Source of the DNA: Magnetococcales bacterium DCbin4
GTDB taxonomy: Bacteria; Pseudomonadota; Magnetococcia; Magnetococcales; UBA8363
Direction of reading: 5' to 3'
Assembly (NCBI GenBank): GCA_002753735.1
Contig: PEAN01000034.1
Span: 1 to 39,734 of the forward strand
DNA length: 39,734 nt
Every line of letters starts with the position of its first letter. The stretch's first letter is position 1. The notes under the pieces are model-generated. The model ran no database searches. It saw only the letters and a list, made by a program, of their open reading frames with translations, and was not told where the DNA came from. Shown piece by piece: positions 17,793-27,196 of this stretch. The translations under genes were made by a program, and so were the position numbers.

Positions 17793-18766
17793 TGATCCAG
17801 CCGGGCACCCGCAAGAATCCGTGCCGCCAGTGCGTCAAAGTCAATCCCCGCAGCGCGGGCCGACTTGGGAGCCAGACTGGTTTCCGTCAGACCCGGGGTC
17901 GTATTGATTTCAAGAATCCAGGGACGTTTATCCATATCCACCGAGAAATCGACCCGATACAATCCACGGCATCCCATGATTCGGCCCGCCTCGAGTCCCA
18001 AACGAGCCACCTTGTCCAATATTTCAGGTTCTACATGGTCCGGGGGCATTATATAACGGGTGCGACCGACTGTATATTTGTTCTCGTAATTATAAAAACC
18101 TTTTTCGGGCTGAATTTCGATGATCGGCAGGGGTTGATCATCCAGAATCGAGAGTGCCAATTCATAACCGGTCACGGCCCGTTCGACCAGCAAGGTTGGA
18201 TGTTTTTGACCGACTTCCGACATTTCGGCGGATTTAATCAGAATTTCCCTCAAACTTTCAAGTGTTTTAAGAAAAAAAACGCCAAAAGAGGATCCGGAAC
18301 CGGCGGGTTTGACGAAAACAGGGGCTTCGACCCATGATTTTCGATTGTCAATTTTTTCAATCTGGCCATCGACGACCCGTGCCAGGGACCAGTCGGGGGT
18401 GGGGAGTCCGCCGTCGCGCAGGAGCCGTTTGCACATCACCTTGTCCATGCAGATTGCCGATGCGGCGATACCGGAACCGGTGTAGGGGATGCTCAGGCTT
18501 TCCAAAAGTCCCTGGATGGCCCCATCTTCACCGCAAGGTCCATGCAGCGCCAGGACCACGGTTTGAATTTCATGTTTCATGAGGGTGGGGACCAGGGTTT
18601 TCCAGGAATGGACATCAATGGGGATGACCGGGATTCCAAGGCGTTGATAGGCGCCCACCAATGCCTGGCCACTGCGCAGGCTGACTTCACGTTCCCGGGA
18701 GACGCCTCCCATCAATACGGCGATGTTGCCATGGTGGGAGGTGGAAGATGGTTGCATGTGATCCAT
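17774..18766 (-). CDS. ddl: D-alanine--D-alanine ligase
   Basis: A 330-aa ATP-grasp ligase making D-Ala-D-Ala for peptidoglycan. Seen: IAVLMGGVSREREVSLRSG at the N-terminus, LHGPCGEDGAIQGLLES, YTGSGIAASAICMDK, FVKPAGSGSSFGV, and the C-terminal metal/product site ILEINTTPGLTETSLAP. The open frame extends 90 codons further upstream, but that part overlaps murB in another frame and is not homologous. The chosen start ATG 18766 has AGGA ten bases upstream; ATG 18757 is an alternative. Confidence 0.95.
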   Translation of the reverse strand: MDHMQPSSTSHHGNIAVLMGGVSREREVSLRSGQALVGAYQRLGIPVIPIDVHSWKTLVPTLMKHEIQTVVLALHGPCGEDGAIQGLLESLSIPYTGSGIAASAICMDKVMCKRLLRDGGLPTPDWSLARVVDGQIEKIDNRKSWVEAPVFVKPAGSGSSFGVFFLKTLESLREILIKSAEMSEVGQKHPTLLVERAVTGYELALSILDDQPLPIIEIQPEKGFYNYENKYTVGRTRYIMPPDHVEPEILDKVARLGLEAGRIMGCRGLYRVDFSVDMDKRPWILEINTTPGLTETSLAPKSARAAGIDFDALAARILAGARLDQCCAGC

Positions 18767-18816
18767 GGTGTCTTGGTCCTGTATATTTTGTGATGGAGGT
18801 TGCTTTCGGTTGGGTG

Positions 18817-19758
18817 TCAAAAGGGTTCCAATCCGGTGGGACCGAGCAGTCCGACTTCGGTATGAAGTTTGATCCCCGAGTGGGCCAGGACGGCATTTTG
18901 GACTTTGCGGATCAGAGCGGTCATGTCCGTAGCGCTGGCTTGTCCCATGTTGACAAGAAAATTGCAATGTTTGTCGGAGACCCGGGCCTGACCGATGGCA
19001 GCGCCACGCATGCGGGCGTCTTCGATGAGTTTCCAAGCGGCGGGGCCGTGCGGGGGATTTTTGAAGGTACTGCCTGCCGAAGGTAGGTGCAAAGGTTGGG
19101 ACAGGCGTCGATGATGGTTATGGCGCTGCATGGTCTGACGAATTCGTTCCCGATCCTTTGGGACCAGGCGGAACCGGGCCGAAACGAAGATCCAACCGGT
19201 GGGCAGAGCGGAATGGCGGTAGCTCATTTTGAGGTCGGTGGGGGTCAGGATGTGACGTTCACCAGAGGGATCGAGCACCAAGGCGTCGATCAGGATGTCT
19301 TTGAGTTCGCCGCCATGAGCACCGGCGTTCATGACCAGGGCACCGCCCACCGAACCGGGGATACCCGCCAGGAATTCGGCACCACCCAGCCCCAGTTGGC
19401 GCGCCTTATGGGCCAGGGCACGGGTTGAGGCACCCGCCTGGGCGAACAGGACCGCTTCTCCGTTGGGGTTGTCGCTGATCGGTTGTTGCAGATGGATCTG
19501 GTTGAGGCCATGGGTCATATCCAGGACGACGCCATGAAAACCGGAATCGGAAATCAGGATGTTGCTGCCCCCCCCCAGGATGAAACGGGGGGTCTCAGGC
19601 GACAGGCGGCTCCAGAACGAAGCCAGTTCATCGACATTCTGGAAGGTGGCCAGCCAGCGCGCCAGACCGCCGATACGCCATGTCGTCCGCCCGGCAAGGG
19701 GGACGTGTTCGCTCAGCATTCCAGCATTTGGGGGCGGAGGTGGAACGTCCGGGATCAT
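18817..19758 (-). CDS. murB: UDP-N-acetylenolpyruvoylglucosamine reductase MurB
   Basis: A 313-aa FAD enzyme reducing UDP-GlcNAc-enolpyruvate to UDP-MurNAc with NADPH. FAD-binding motifs ILGGGSNILISD and GIPGSVGGALVMNAGAHGGE are intact, with YRHS (conserved Arg), the catalytic Ser in SAGSTFKNP and the terminal Glu in HTEVGLLG. It begins 3 bp after murC ends, so translation is probably coupled. Confidence 0.96.
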   Translation of the reverse strand: MIPDVPPPPPNAGMLSEHVPLAGRTTWRIGGLARWLATFQNVDELASFWSRLSPETPRFILGGGSNILISDSGFHGVVLDMTHGLNQIHLQQPISDNPNGEAVLFAQAGASTRALAHKARQLGLGGAEFLAGIPGSVGGALVMNAGAHGGELKDILIDALVLDPSGERHILTPTDLKMSYRHSALPTGWIFVSARFRLVPKDRERIRQTMQRHNHHRRLSQPLHLPSAGSTFKNPPHGPAAWKLIEDARMRGAAIGQARVSDKHCNFLVNMGQASATDMTALIRKVQNAVLAHSGIKLHTEVGLLGPTGLEPF

Positions 19759-19761
19759 CGG

Positions 19762-21177
19762 TCAGCATTCCTTGGTCCATGACCCGGCGTAGTCTCGGGC
19801 GCGGTGGGTGATGGAACCGGCCCCGAGAAAAACCAGTACATCACCGGGGAGGAGGAGTCCTTCCATGGCTTCACGCCAGTTTTCTCCCGCCGGCAGCGCC
19901 AGAGCGGGAATACCGCTGTGTTGGTGGATTCCTTCCATGAGTGGCGTGCGTTCCCCTTCGGGGAAGAAGTGTTCCGGTGGGCGTTCTCCGGCGGCGTAGA
20001 CCCGGTCCACCAGTACCAGGTTGGCATGGCCGAAGGCGCGGAGGAATTCATCGAACAATCCCATCAGCCGACTGTAGCGGTGGGGTTGGAATATGGCGAC
20101 GATCCGGCGTTCGGGGGGATAGACCTCTCGTGCTGCCTTGAGGGTCGCCATGATTTCGGTGGGATGATGGGCATAATCGTCGATGACCGACCGTTCGGGG
20201 CGTTCCAACAGGATGTCGAAGCGTCGTTGCACACCCTTGAAATGGTTCAGGGCAGCGACGATCACCGGCCAAGCGATGTCCAGTTCCAGGGCCACGGCGA
20301 TGGCGGCCAGGGCATTGAGGACATTATGGTTGCCTGGTTGCGCCAGTTGGATTTCTCCCAGAGGGACCATGGTTCCGGTCATGGGGGTTTTGCGCAGGAC
20401 GGTGAAACAGTTGCGCAGGTTGCGGCGTTCCAGGGAGACGGCCTGGATATCGGCCCCCTCGTCCAATCCGTAACCGATGGTTCTTTTGTCGCCCAGAAGC
20501 GGCAGCAATGCCCTGGTCTCCGGATGATCGCGGCAGAGGACGCCAAGGCCGTAGAACGGAATTTTTTCGAGGAATCCATGGAACGCACCCCGCAAGGCAT
20601 CGAGGGTGCCATAATGTTCCATGTGTTCCGGTTCGATGTTGGTGACGACGGCGATGGTGGGGAACAGTTTGAGAAAGGAGCCATCGCTTTCATCCGCCTC
20701 GGCGACCAGGAAATCGCCGCTTCCCAGGCGGGCATTGCTGTTGAGTGCCTTGACGATGCCGCCGTTGACGATGGTGGGATCCATTCCCGCTTCTCCCAGC
20801 ACCGAGGCGATCATGGAGGTCGTTGTGGTTTTGCCATGGGTTCCAGCGATGGCGATGCCATATTTGATGCGCATCAGCTCTGCCAACATTTCCGCCCGTT
20901 TGGCAATCGGTATATCATGATTCCGCGCTGCCTGGAGTTCGGGATTGTCCCGACCGACCGCAGAAGAATGGATCACGACATCGGCACCCAGGACATTCCC
21001 GGCATCGTGCCGGGTGTGGATCATCGCTCCCAGTTCGGCCAATCGTTGCGTACGGGCATTGCCCACCGGGTCGGAGCCTGAGACCTGGTAGCCAAGATTG
21101 ATCATGAGTTCGGCAATGCCACTCATGCCGATGCCGCCGATACCGATAAAATGGAGTTTACGAATTTTTTCGTACAT
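19762..21177 (-). CDS. murC: UDP-N-acetylmuramate--L-alanine ligase MurC
   Basis: A 471-aa Mur ligase adding L-Ala to UDP-MurNAc. The N-terminal Rossmann motif HFIGIGGIGMSGIAEL, the ATP P-loop AGTHGKTTTTSMIA, the metal/carbamate region and IDDYAHHPTEI are all present. ATG 21177 fits the family N-terminus (MYEKIRKLHFIGIGG); ATG 21195 adds six residues. This is the first dcw gene in the window. The usual upstream neighbour murG is replaced by a divergent AT-rich O-antigen-ligase-like gene, so the 256-bp region upstream must carry the promoter of the murC-ftsZ operon. Confidence 0.96.
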   Translation of the reverse strand: MYEKIRKLHFIGIGGIGMSGIAELMINLGYQVSGSDPVGNARTQRLAELGAMIHTRHDAGNVLGADVVIHSSAVGRDNPELQAARNHDIPIAKRAEMLAELMRIKYGIAIAGTHGKTTTTSMIASVLGEAGMDPTIVNGGIVKALNSNARLGSGDFLVAEADESDGSFLKLFPTIAVVTNIEPEHMEHYGTLDALRGAFHGFLEKIPFYGLGVLCRDHPETRALLPLLGDKRTIGYGLDEGADIQAVSLERRNLRNCFTVLRKTPMTGTMVPLGEIQLAQPGNHNVLNALAAIAVALELDIAWPVIVAALNHFKGVQRRFDILLERPERSVIDDYAHHPTEIMATLKAAREVYPPERRIVAIFQPHRYSRLMGLFDEFLRAFGHANLVLVDRVYAAGERPPEHFFPEGERTPLMEGIHQHSGIPALALPAGENWREAMEGLLLPGDVLVFLGAGSITHRARDYAGSWTKEC

Positions 21178-21433
21178 GATCCTGTTCCATTGCATGACAC
21201 CGAGAAAACCATATCCTGACTTTTTTTAATCCCGGCGTCCAGAGCAGTTGCATACTTATTTTGTGCTGCCCGTTTGATGATGATTGAATTTAAAGGTTTT
21301 TTTCTTTTGAGTCAGGGTTTGGTGCTTCGACCTTCGTGAAAGATGAAATCGACCTTGATCTCCTGTATCCTGACCAACAACGTCGCCGATGAGGGATCTG
21401 AATTGGGCCTTCGGTGATCCGACATAACCCTTG

Positions 21434-22810
21434 ATGGTCTCACCTGCAAACATGATGAATGCCACTCACGTTAATAAACAATATCCAATATTTGAAATAG
21501 CGATTGTTTTATTTATTATTATCCATGCAAATTTTGGTGAAATTGGACGTAATGCTGCCTGGGGCGTTTTGGGGCTTGCCATCGTATTTCTGTATTTGTT
21601 CCTATCTTCTGGTCGGTATCTCCGCTATAAAACGCATCACGCACCCTTTATTTTCTTTGCTATTTATTATGTATTTATTTTGCCATTTATTTCAATTGCC
21701 ATTGGATCACAATCTTCTGACTTTGATTTCATCTATTCTTTAAGGCATCTGACATGGTTTTTCTTTGGGGCTTTTTTCATCTTTTCCTTCAATAGGGCCT
21801 ATCAAATATTATATATTCTTGGAAGATTGATGCCTGTTCCCGTGATTTGGTCGCTGATCAATCCCCACGAACACACTGTTGGGATCGCTTTGATTGCTTT
21901 TTCTGTCAATGCCAGGTTCAGGAAATATTTCATTCCATTTTTACTTATTGAACTGTTCTTTCTATTGTTTCCAAACCTTATATTGTTGGATTTTGCACCC
22001 ATTGATTCCAGTTCGGCCAAGCTTGTAACAATAGCATTTATTTTTCTAATGATTTTGCCATTAATTCAGAAATATCGTTCGCTCTATTCAAAAAACAAGG
22101 TAAAGAATATCAGAAGATTCATGATATTTATTGTTGTGACCTTGGTCATTTTCTATTCGACACTTGGGTATATTGCCGACCGATTTAATTTAATGTACCC
22201 TGGCACATTTGTGTCGATCAGTCTTAATCTTTCTTCGTATTCAGAAGATACCAATATCCTGTGGCGAGCTGCTTATTGGGGGTCCATGCTGAGCCGCATT
22301 CCAGACAATCCTTTTGGGCTGGGTATTGGCCGACCTTTTCTTCCACTTGATGCCGGTAGTGGTGTTTATTTCTTTGACTTTGACCCTGTGAACAGGGGAA
22401 TGAGGTATGAACATTATTTTACTGGACCTCATAACAGTTTTGTCACACTGTTGGTATTTTGCGGACCATTCTTTTTGATTCCCTTCTTGTGGATGTTATG
22501 GTATACACCTTTGCTTGTATATCGCTCTTTGGCTGCTTATACTTATGATCGGAAAACGGGTACAATTTTGTTGGCTTTATTCCTGAATGCGATTCATTTG
22601 TTGATTACGAGCAGTGTGCATGTTGCCCTGGAAAGTCCAACCAACGCGGTCATGGTGTGGTTTGGTCTGGGGTTGTGGATGCGCGTTGCTGCCGATTGGG
22701 GCAACGCGGGGTTTATGTTTGTCGATGGCGGGGGGTGGCACAAGGAAACTCCGCTGATGTGGGGGGATGGCCTGTCGGCAAAACGATTGGACTCTGTCAA
22801 ACAGGGGTGA
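21434..22810 (+). CDS. O-antigen ligase/polymerase-like polytopic membrane protein
   Basis: A protein of about 458 aa with some ten or more hydrophobic segments (for example YPIFEIAIVLFIIIHANF, FIPFLLIELFFLLFPNLIL, IFIVVTLVIFYSTLGYI). The C-terminal half has the O-antigen ligase (Wzy_C/WaaL-like) pattern: ILWRAAYWGSML, NPFGLGIGRPF, and FTGPHNSFVTLLVFCG with the typical Pro-His-Asn-Ser. Such inner-membrane enzymes polymerise or transfer lipid-linked glycans in the periplasm; the acceptor is unknown. Base composition is clearly more AT-rich than neighbouring genes, suggesting transfer. The start is uncertain: TTG 21431, ATG 21434, 21452 or 21455, none with a strong ribosome-binding site. The following gene is in the same frame just after its stop. 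Confidence 0.75.
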   Translation: MVSPANMMNATHVNKQYPIFEIAIVLFIIIHANFGEIGRNAAWGVLGLAIVFLYLFLSSGRYLRYKTHHAPFIFFAIYYVFILPFISIAIGSQSSDFDFIYSLRHLTWFFFGAFFIFSFNRAYQILYILGRLMPVPVIWSLINPHEHTVGIALIAFSVNARFRKYFIPFLLIELFFLLFPNLILLDFAPIDSSSAKLVTIAFIFLMILPLIQKYRSLYSKNKVKNIRRFMIFIVVTLVIFYSTLGYIADRFNLMYPGTFVSISLNLSSYSEDTNILWRAAYWGSMLSRIPDNPFGLGIGRPFLPLDAGSGVYFFDFDPVNRGMRYEHYFTGPHNSFVTLLVFCGPFFLIPFLWMLWYTPLLVYRSLAAYTYDRKTGTILLALFLNAIHLLITSSVHVALESPTNAVMVWFGLGLWMRVAADWGNAGFMFVDGGGWHKETPLMWGDGLSAKRLDSVKQG

Positions 22811-22819
22811 TCCATTCTG
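22803..22819 (+). promoter_or_regulatory. Ribosome-binding site and candidate non-AUG start of the PaaK-like gene
   Basis: AGGGGTGAT spans the stop codon of the O-antigen-ligase-like gene (core AGGGG at 22803-22807). It is followed in frame by ATT (22814-22816, spacing 6) and CTG (22817-22819, spacing 9). The 26 codons from CTG to ATG 22895 are open and read like family sequence (LNPDLPSLVPGS, SFWPPIPRSEGA). ATG 22895 itself has only AAGGGG too close to it. A rare ATT or CTG start is therefore plausible. Confidence 0.45.
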
Positions 22820-22894
22820 AATCCTGATCTTCCTTCCCTGGTTCCGGGGAGCATCCATTCATTCTGGCCACCGATTCCCCGTTCCGAAGGGGCC

Positions 22895-24205
22895 ATGCTG
22901 TTGGCGCTGCAATGGCAGTTCGAACGGGGGGAATGGTTTGCTCCCGAGGTGCTGCGGCAACGGCAATGGCGGCAGTTACAGGTATTGGCCCGGTTTTCCT
23001 TCAAGGAAGTCCCTTTTTATCACGAATTTTATTCCCGTGAGGGGGTGACCTGGGGACGCCTTCCGGGTCGGCTTGAAGAATGGACACGCCTGCCCATTGT
23101 GTCGCGCGCCCGCTTGTTGGCAGCGGGAGAGACCATGGTCGCCCGCAAGCGACCCTTGGGGCACGAACTGGGTCAACCGATCAAATCTTCCGGTTCCACC
23201 GGTCAGCCGGTCGTGGTTTGGCGCAACAATGTCAAGGATTTGCTCTGGCAGGCGATCACCTTGCGGGAACATCTGTGGCATCGGCGTGATTTTTCCGGGA
23301 AACTGGCGGCGATCCGTAAAATGGAGCATCCCGGTCTGGGACATCCGCCCCATGGCAACCTGTTTTCCAATTGGGGGGCACCGGTGATGCATGTATTCCA
23401 GAGCGGTCCCATGGTTCTCCTGGATATCGCCACCGCTTCCATTGCGCAACAGGCACAATGGCTTCTGCGGGAGGATCCCGATTATCTGTTGACCTATCCA
23501 ACCAATGCCGCGGCGTTGGCCGACCGGTTCATCGAGCAGGGTTGGCGTTTGTCCCGACTCAAACAGGTACGTACCTTGAGTGAAACCTTGACCCCACGGA
23601 TCCGCGAACGCTGTCGCCAGGCCTGGGGCGTTCCCGTCGTCGATGTCTACAGTGCCAATGAAGTGGGCTACATTGCATTGCAGTGTCCCGAATATGAACA
23701 TTATCATGTGCAGGGGGAAAATGTCTGGCTGGAACTGGTCGATCCTCTGGGAAACCCGTGTCAACCGGGCGAAGTGGGGCGGGTGATCGTCACCGACCTC
23801 AATAATTTTTCCTCCCCACTCCTTCGTTATGATACGGGTGACTGGGCCATCGCTTCGCTTCCCTGCCCCTGTGGCCGGGGGCTGCCCACCCTGGCGGGCA
23901 TCATGGGGCGCACCCGCAACATGCTGGTACTCCCTTCGGGGGAAAAACGTTGGCCGATGATGCGTCCAAGTCTGTATCGTGACATCATCCCTTTGCGGCA
24001 GATCCAAATGGTGCAGCATACACTGGATCAACTCGAAGTCCGGCTGGTGGTGGATGAACGGCCTTCCCATGAGGCTGAAGAACGGTTGCGGCAAGCCATC
24101 GTTGCAACCCTTGGCCATGATTTTGTGATCAATTTTCAATATAACGACCAATTGTTGCGTGCGGCGGGCGGCAAGTTTGAAGAGTTTATCTCCGAGGTTG
24201 GCTGA
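22895..24205 (+). CDS. PaaK/CapK-like adenylate-forming enzyme
   Basis: A protein of at least 436 aa of the phenylacetate-CoA ligase-like family. Seen: LARFSFKEVPFYHEFY, the AMP-binding loop SSGSTGQPVVVW, a serine/threonine-containing motif VDVYSANEVGYIA, LLRYDTGDWA, a Cys pair CPCGRG, and GRTRNMLVLPSG. Relatives often sit in capsule or LPS gene clusters (CapK type), where they activate acyl groups for polysaccharide decoration, or act as aryl-CoA ligases. Its position next to an O-antigen-ligase-like gene favours an envelope-glycan role, but the substrate is unknown. Coordinates use the first ATG; translation probably begins upstream at 22814-22817. Composition returns to the normal higher GC. 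Confidence 0.8.
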   Translation: MLLALQWQFERGEWFAPEVLRQRQWRQLQVLARFSFKEVPFYHEFYSREGVTWGRLPGRLEEWTRLPIVSRARLLAAGETMVARKRPLGHELGQPIKSSGSTGQPVVVWRNNVKDLLWQAITLREHLWHRRDFSGKLAAIRKMEHPGLGHPPHGNLFSNWGAPVMHVFQSGPMVLLDIATASIAQQAQWLLREDPDYLLTYPTNAAALADRFIEQGWRLSRLKQVRTLSETLTPRIRERCRQAWGVPVVDVYSANEVGYIALQCPEYEHYHVQGENVWLELVDPLGNPCQPGEVGRVIVTDLNNFSSPLLRYDTGDWAIASLPCPCGRGLPTLAGIMGRTRNMLVLPSGEKRWPMMRPSLYRDIIPLRQIQMVQHTLDQLEVRLVVDERPSHEAEERLRQAIVATLGHDFVINFQYNDQLLRAAGGKFEEFISEVG

Positions 24206-26914
24206 TTGCTGTTTTTCTGGTTGAAACCGATCAATATCGATTTCATTCTTTGGGATTTTCTTTTATGGTATTGTTCCTTGAAAAAAATTGACCATTTTTT
24301 TGAGCAACAGAAAAAGAAAATCGTGAAAATTCTACAGCAAAACATTCGTCTCGGTGTATTTCTGCCGTGGCTTTTCTTTGGTGCGGTGGTTGGGGTGTCG
24401 ATGTTTGTGGCATTGCTCAACCATCTGGCGCTGTCTCCCTCCTTTGAAAAGATGGCGGCCTCCATCATGACCCGGGTGGGGCGGGAAACGGCGATCAATA
24501 CGAAAAATTTTCTGGACACTGCGGCACGGGCGGTATGGTTGACACGGGATCTGCTGGCTTCGGACCATGAGGAAGGTCTGACCCGGGAACGGTTCAACCG
24601 AACCACACGGGGCTATTTGTTGCAGCACCCCCATTTCAGCCTGATCTACCTTGGAGACAGCGGGGGAAACAACTGGTTGAACAAGCGGGAGCGGGATGGG
24701 ACGTTGCGAACCCGTATTTTGCGGCGGCTTGATGATTCGGCAACGGCAAAAGCTACCGTGGCTGAAGCGATGAAAATGCCGGTGACGACCCCGGAGGAAA
24801 AAAACGCCGTCGCGGCCCGGATCGCGCCATTCCTTGAAACCACTTGGTATCGGCAGGATGAGGTGGGCGATCTGACGGAACGCGAAGCGGCCCCCTATTT
24901 TGCGTTTGATCCACGTTTACGTCCCTGGTATCAGGGGGCGGAAAAAAACAATGGGTTGTTCTGGACCGATGTCTATACCTGGGCCGAACATTATCAGGGG
25001 GTCACTTCGACGCAGATCGGCATTACCGCCTCGGTTCCGATGGTGGTGAAAGGGCAGACCCGGGGGGTGGTCGGGGTCGACATCGTGTTGAAGGACATGT
25101 CTGATTTCTTTGCCCATCTGGAGATCACCGACCATGGCCGGGCCTTCATCGTCGATGGTGAGGGGCGGATGGTGGCGGTGGCGGATTATGACCAGGCGGT
25201 CCACGATGGGGGGGAGGGGCGGATCCAGCGGGTCAAGATTTCGGATCTGACCGACAAGGCGATGGCCACGGCGTTTGAAACCTTTGCCGCGCGTGTTCAG
25301 GAAGAAGGAAAAATGTTGTCCGATTATCAGGGTGAGACCTTGTTTTCGGTTTCGGTGGCGGGAGAGGATCATTTTGCTTTTATCCGTTCCTTGGATTCGG
25401 GTTATGAGCTGCCGTGGTTTATCGGCGTCGTGGTTCCTCAGAATGATTTCCTCGGTCAGGCCAAGGAACAATTGCAGGTCAGTTTGCTGGTTTCCCTGAT
25501 TCTGTCGCTGGTCATGGGATGGGGGTCGATGGTTTTGGGTCGAATGATCATCCGTCCGTTGGAAAAGCTGGTCGATGCCAGCCGCAAGGTGGGTGCCCTG
25601 GATTTGGATGCCTTTGAAACCATGGGAACCCGGTTTCTGGAATTGGACATCATCAATCGGCAATTCCGGGAGATGCGGGACAACCTGTTTGTGGTGTTGC
25701 GGCAGATTGTCGATACCATTCAATCTTTGCGGGGTGCATCGCTCAATCTTTCGGAGCTTTCTCCTGAGATGGTGATGCGTATGGATCGGGTCACCGAACT
25801 GGCGATGGCCAGTACCGATGCGGCACGGCGTTCCAGTGAGGCCATGGTGGCGATTTCGACTTCGGTCACTGCCATGAATGCCGAGATGGCCTGTTCTGAT
25901 CAAAGCATGGTGGCGGCGCGGGGGAGTGTCGATTTTCTCCAGGAACGGATGGAAGGATTGATTGGGGGGGTACAGACGGTCACGGGGGTTTTGGAGTTGG
26001 GCAATACTGAACTGTTGTCGATTCAACAGGAGGCGGCGGCGAGTGCGGATGAGTTGCGTTCGTTGGTGACGGGTTTTGCCGAGCTGGAGAAAAATTCCCA
26101 GACCATTCACACTTTGGGGCAGGGGGCCACTCAGAAGGCCAGGGAGGCGCGGACCAAGGCGGAGTTGCGGATGGATGCCCTTCGTCGTCTGGCGGAGGTC
26201 ATTCATGGGATTGGGCAGGTGATGGTTTCCATCCGTGACATTGCGGAGCAGACCAACATGTTGGCCTTGAATGCCGCCATCGAGGCGGCGGGGGCGGGGG
26301 ATTCGGGCAAGGGATTTGCCGTGGTGGCCAACGAGGTCAAGGATTTGTCCCGCAAGACCCGTGAGGCGACGGTCGAGATTGACCAGCATGTCGATGGTAT
26401 TGCCGATGTCTTCCGCGACATGGAAACCTTCGTTGGGGAGTTGATGACGGGGTTGGGGGATATTGATCGCGCCAATGTCAGTATTTTCAAGGCCCTTGAA
26501 GCGTTTAACATGCAGATGGCCACGATGTCGGGGTCGGTGACGAACATTTCCCGGGTTTTTGATCGTTTTTCGGAAAAACTGACGGCCCATGCCGTGTCGG
26601 TGCAGCATGAAAACCAACGCTTTCAGGAGCTTGCGGGTTATTTGGATGAAATCAAGGAACACATTGCCAATGTATCCAGTCAGACGACCGAGATTTCGGC
26701 CAATCTGGGCCGGGTCGTGGCGGCCAGCGACATCATTGCGGGGAAGGTGGTGACGGTGACCGAGGACATGGAGCGGACCGCCGCCGACATGCAGCAGCTC
26801 AATCAAACCACGCAGGAGATGCGTGCCGGCAGTGGCCGTTTGAGTTATGAGACCGAAAAGATTGCCGACACCACCATGGACCTGGAAAACACCGCCTCTC
26901 GCTTCATTGTATAA
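24206..26914 (+). CDS. Methyl-accepting chemotaxis protein with dCache sensor
   Basis: A receptor of about 900 aa. One membrane helix ([20 protein letters not shown]) is followed by a periplasmic double-Cache domain with the typical [11 protein letters not shown] and [12 protein letters not shown]. Then come a second helix ([20 protein letters not shown], near residue 430), a HAMP linker ([15 protein letters not shown]) and a coiled-coil signalling domain whose tip is [20 protein letters not shown] (Glu681) then [15 protein letters not shown]. It would couple a periplasmic small-molecule signal to CheA/CheW. The start is unsure: TTG 24206 immediately follows the upstream stop, but the first 39 codons are AT-rich and atypical; GTG 24323 would place the first helix near the N-terminus. 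Confidence 0.92.
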   Translation: MLFFWLKPINIDFILWDFLLWYCSLKKIDHFFEQQKKKIVKILQQNIRLGVFLPWLFFGAVVGVSMFVALLNHLALSPSFEKMAASIMTRVGRETAINTKNFLDTAARAVWLTRDLLASDHEEGLTRERFNRTTRGYLLQHPHFSLIYLGDSGGNNWLNKRERDGTLRTRILRRLDDSATAKATVAEAMKMPVTTPEEKNAVAARIAPFLETTWYRQDEVGDLTEREAAPYFAFDPRLRPWYQGAEKNNGLFWTDVYTWAEHYQGVTSTQIGITASVPMVVKGQTRGVVGVDIVLKDMSDFFAHLEITDHGRAFIVDGEGRMVAVADYDQAVHDGGEGRIQRVKISDLTDKAMATAFETFAARVQEEGKMLSDYQGETLFSVSVAGEDHFAFIRSLDSGYELPWFIGVVVPQNDFLGQAKEQLQVSLLVSLILSLVMGWGSMVLGRMIIRPLEKLVDASRKVGALDLDAFETMGTRFLELDIINRQFREMRDNLFVVLRQIVDTIQSLRGASLNLSELSPEMVMRMDRVTELAMASTDAARRSSEAMVAISTSVTAMNAEMACSDQSMVAARGSVDFLQERMEGLIGGVQTVTGVLELGNTELLSIQQEAAASADELRSLVTGFAELEKNSQTIHTLGQGATQKAREARTKAELRMDALRRLAEVIHGIGQVMVSIRDIAEQTNMLALNAAIEAAGAGDSGKGFAVVANEVKDLSRKTREATVEIDQHVDGIADVFRDMETFVGELMTGLGDIDRANVSIFKALEAFNMQMATMSGSVTNISRVFDRFSEKLTAHAVSVQHENQRFQELAGYLDEIKEHIANVSSQTTEISANLGRVVAASDIIAGKVVTVTEDMERTAADMQQLNQTTQEMRAGSGRLSYETEKIADTTMDLENTASRFIV

Positions 26915-27024
26915 AATTTATGGCTCTTCCAGCGTTCGATGTGGTTGAATTGTGGAACCATTGCAAAACAGTAACTTTTTCTACTTTATCACCTTCATTG
27001 ATCAGGGATTATTGACACTCAAAA

Positions 27025-27184
27025 AATTATTGAAAGAAAAAAGGGGGCTTAAGGGATTGCCCCCAGGACTTTGACTTTGATTTTGACTTTAAACAAAAAG
27101 GTTTCCATGCTCCGCTTTTGACTTTGCTTCTAAAACCAACACCCTGGGGGCAATCCCCCGGACCCCATTTTTTTCTTGATCATT
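27025..27184. repeat. 160-bp repeat element with imperfect terminal inverted repeats (copy 1)
   Basis: The left arm (27025-27067) begins AATTATTGAAAGAAAAAA and ends GGGATTGCCCCCAGG. The right arm (27142-27184), read on the minus strand, begins AATGATCAAGAAAAAAATGG and contains GGGGGATTGCCCCCAGGG. The arms thus form about 43-bp imperfect inverted repeats, each with its own G/C hairpin. The centre carries TTTGACT-type repeats and the core AAGGTTTCCATGC plus CCGCTTTTGACT, shared with the copies at 39509-39734. It has no ORF and lies between the convergent chemoreceptor and prpE genes, where it may also terminate transcription in both directions. MITE-like or minisatellite origin is inferred. Confidence 0.8.
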
Positions 27185-27196
27185 CTTTTTTTGTCC

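Noticed and set aside
19804-21081. 425-aa open frame on the plus strand
   Set aside because: Antisense to murC, which is unambiguous; composition is that of a complementary-strand shadow.
21256-21465. 69-aa minus-strand open frame upstream of murC
   Set aside because: No ribosome-binding site or family match; lies in the AT-rich divergent promoter region.
24917-26806. 629-aa open frame on the minus strand
   Set aside because: Entirely antisense to the chemoreceptor gene; His/Arg/Pro/Gly-rich composition typical of a shadow frame, with no recognisable domain.
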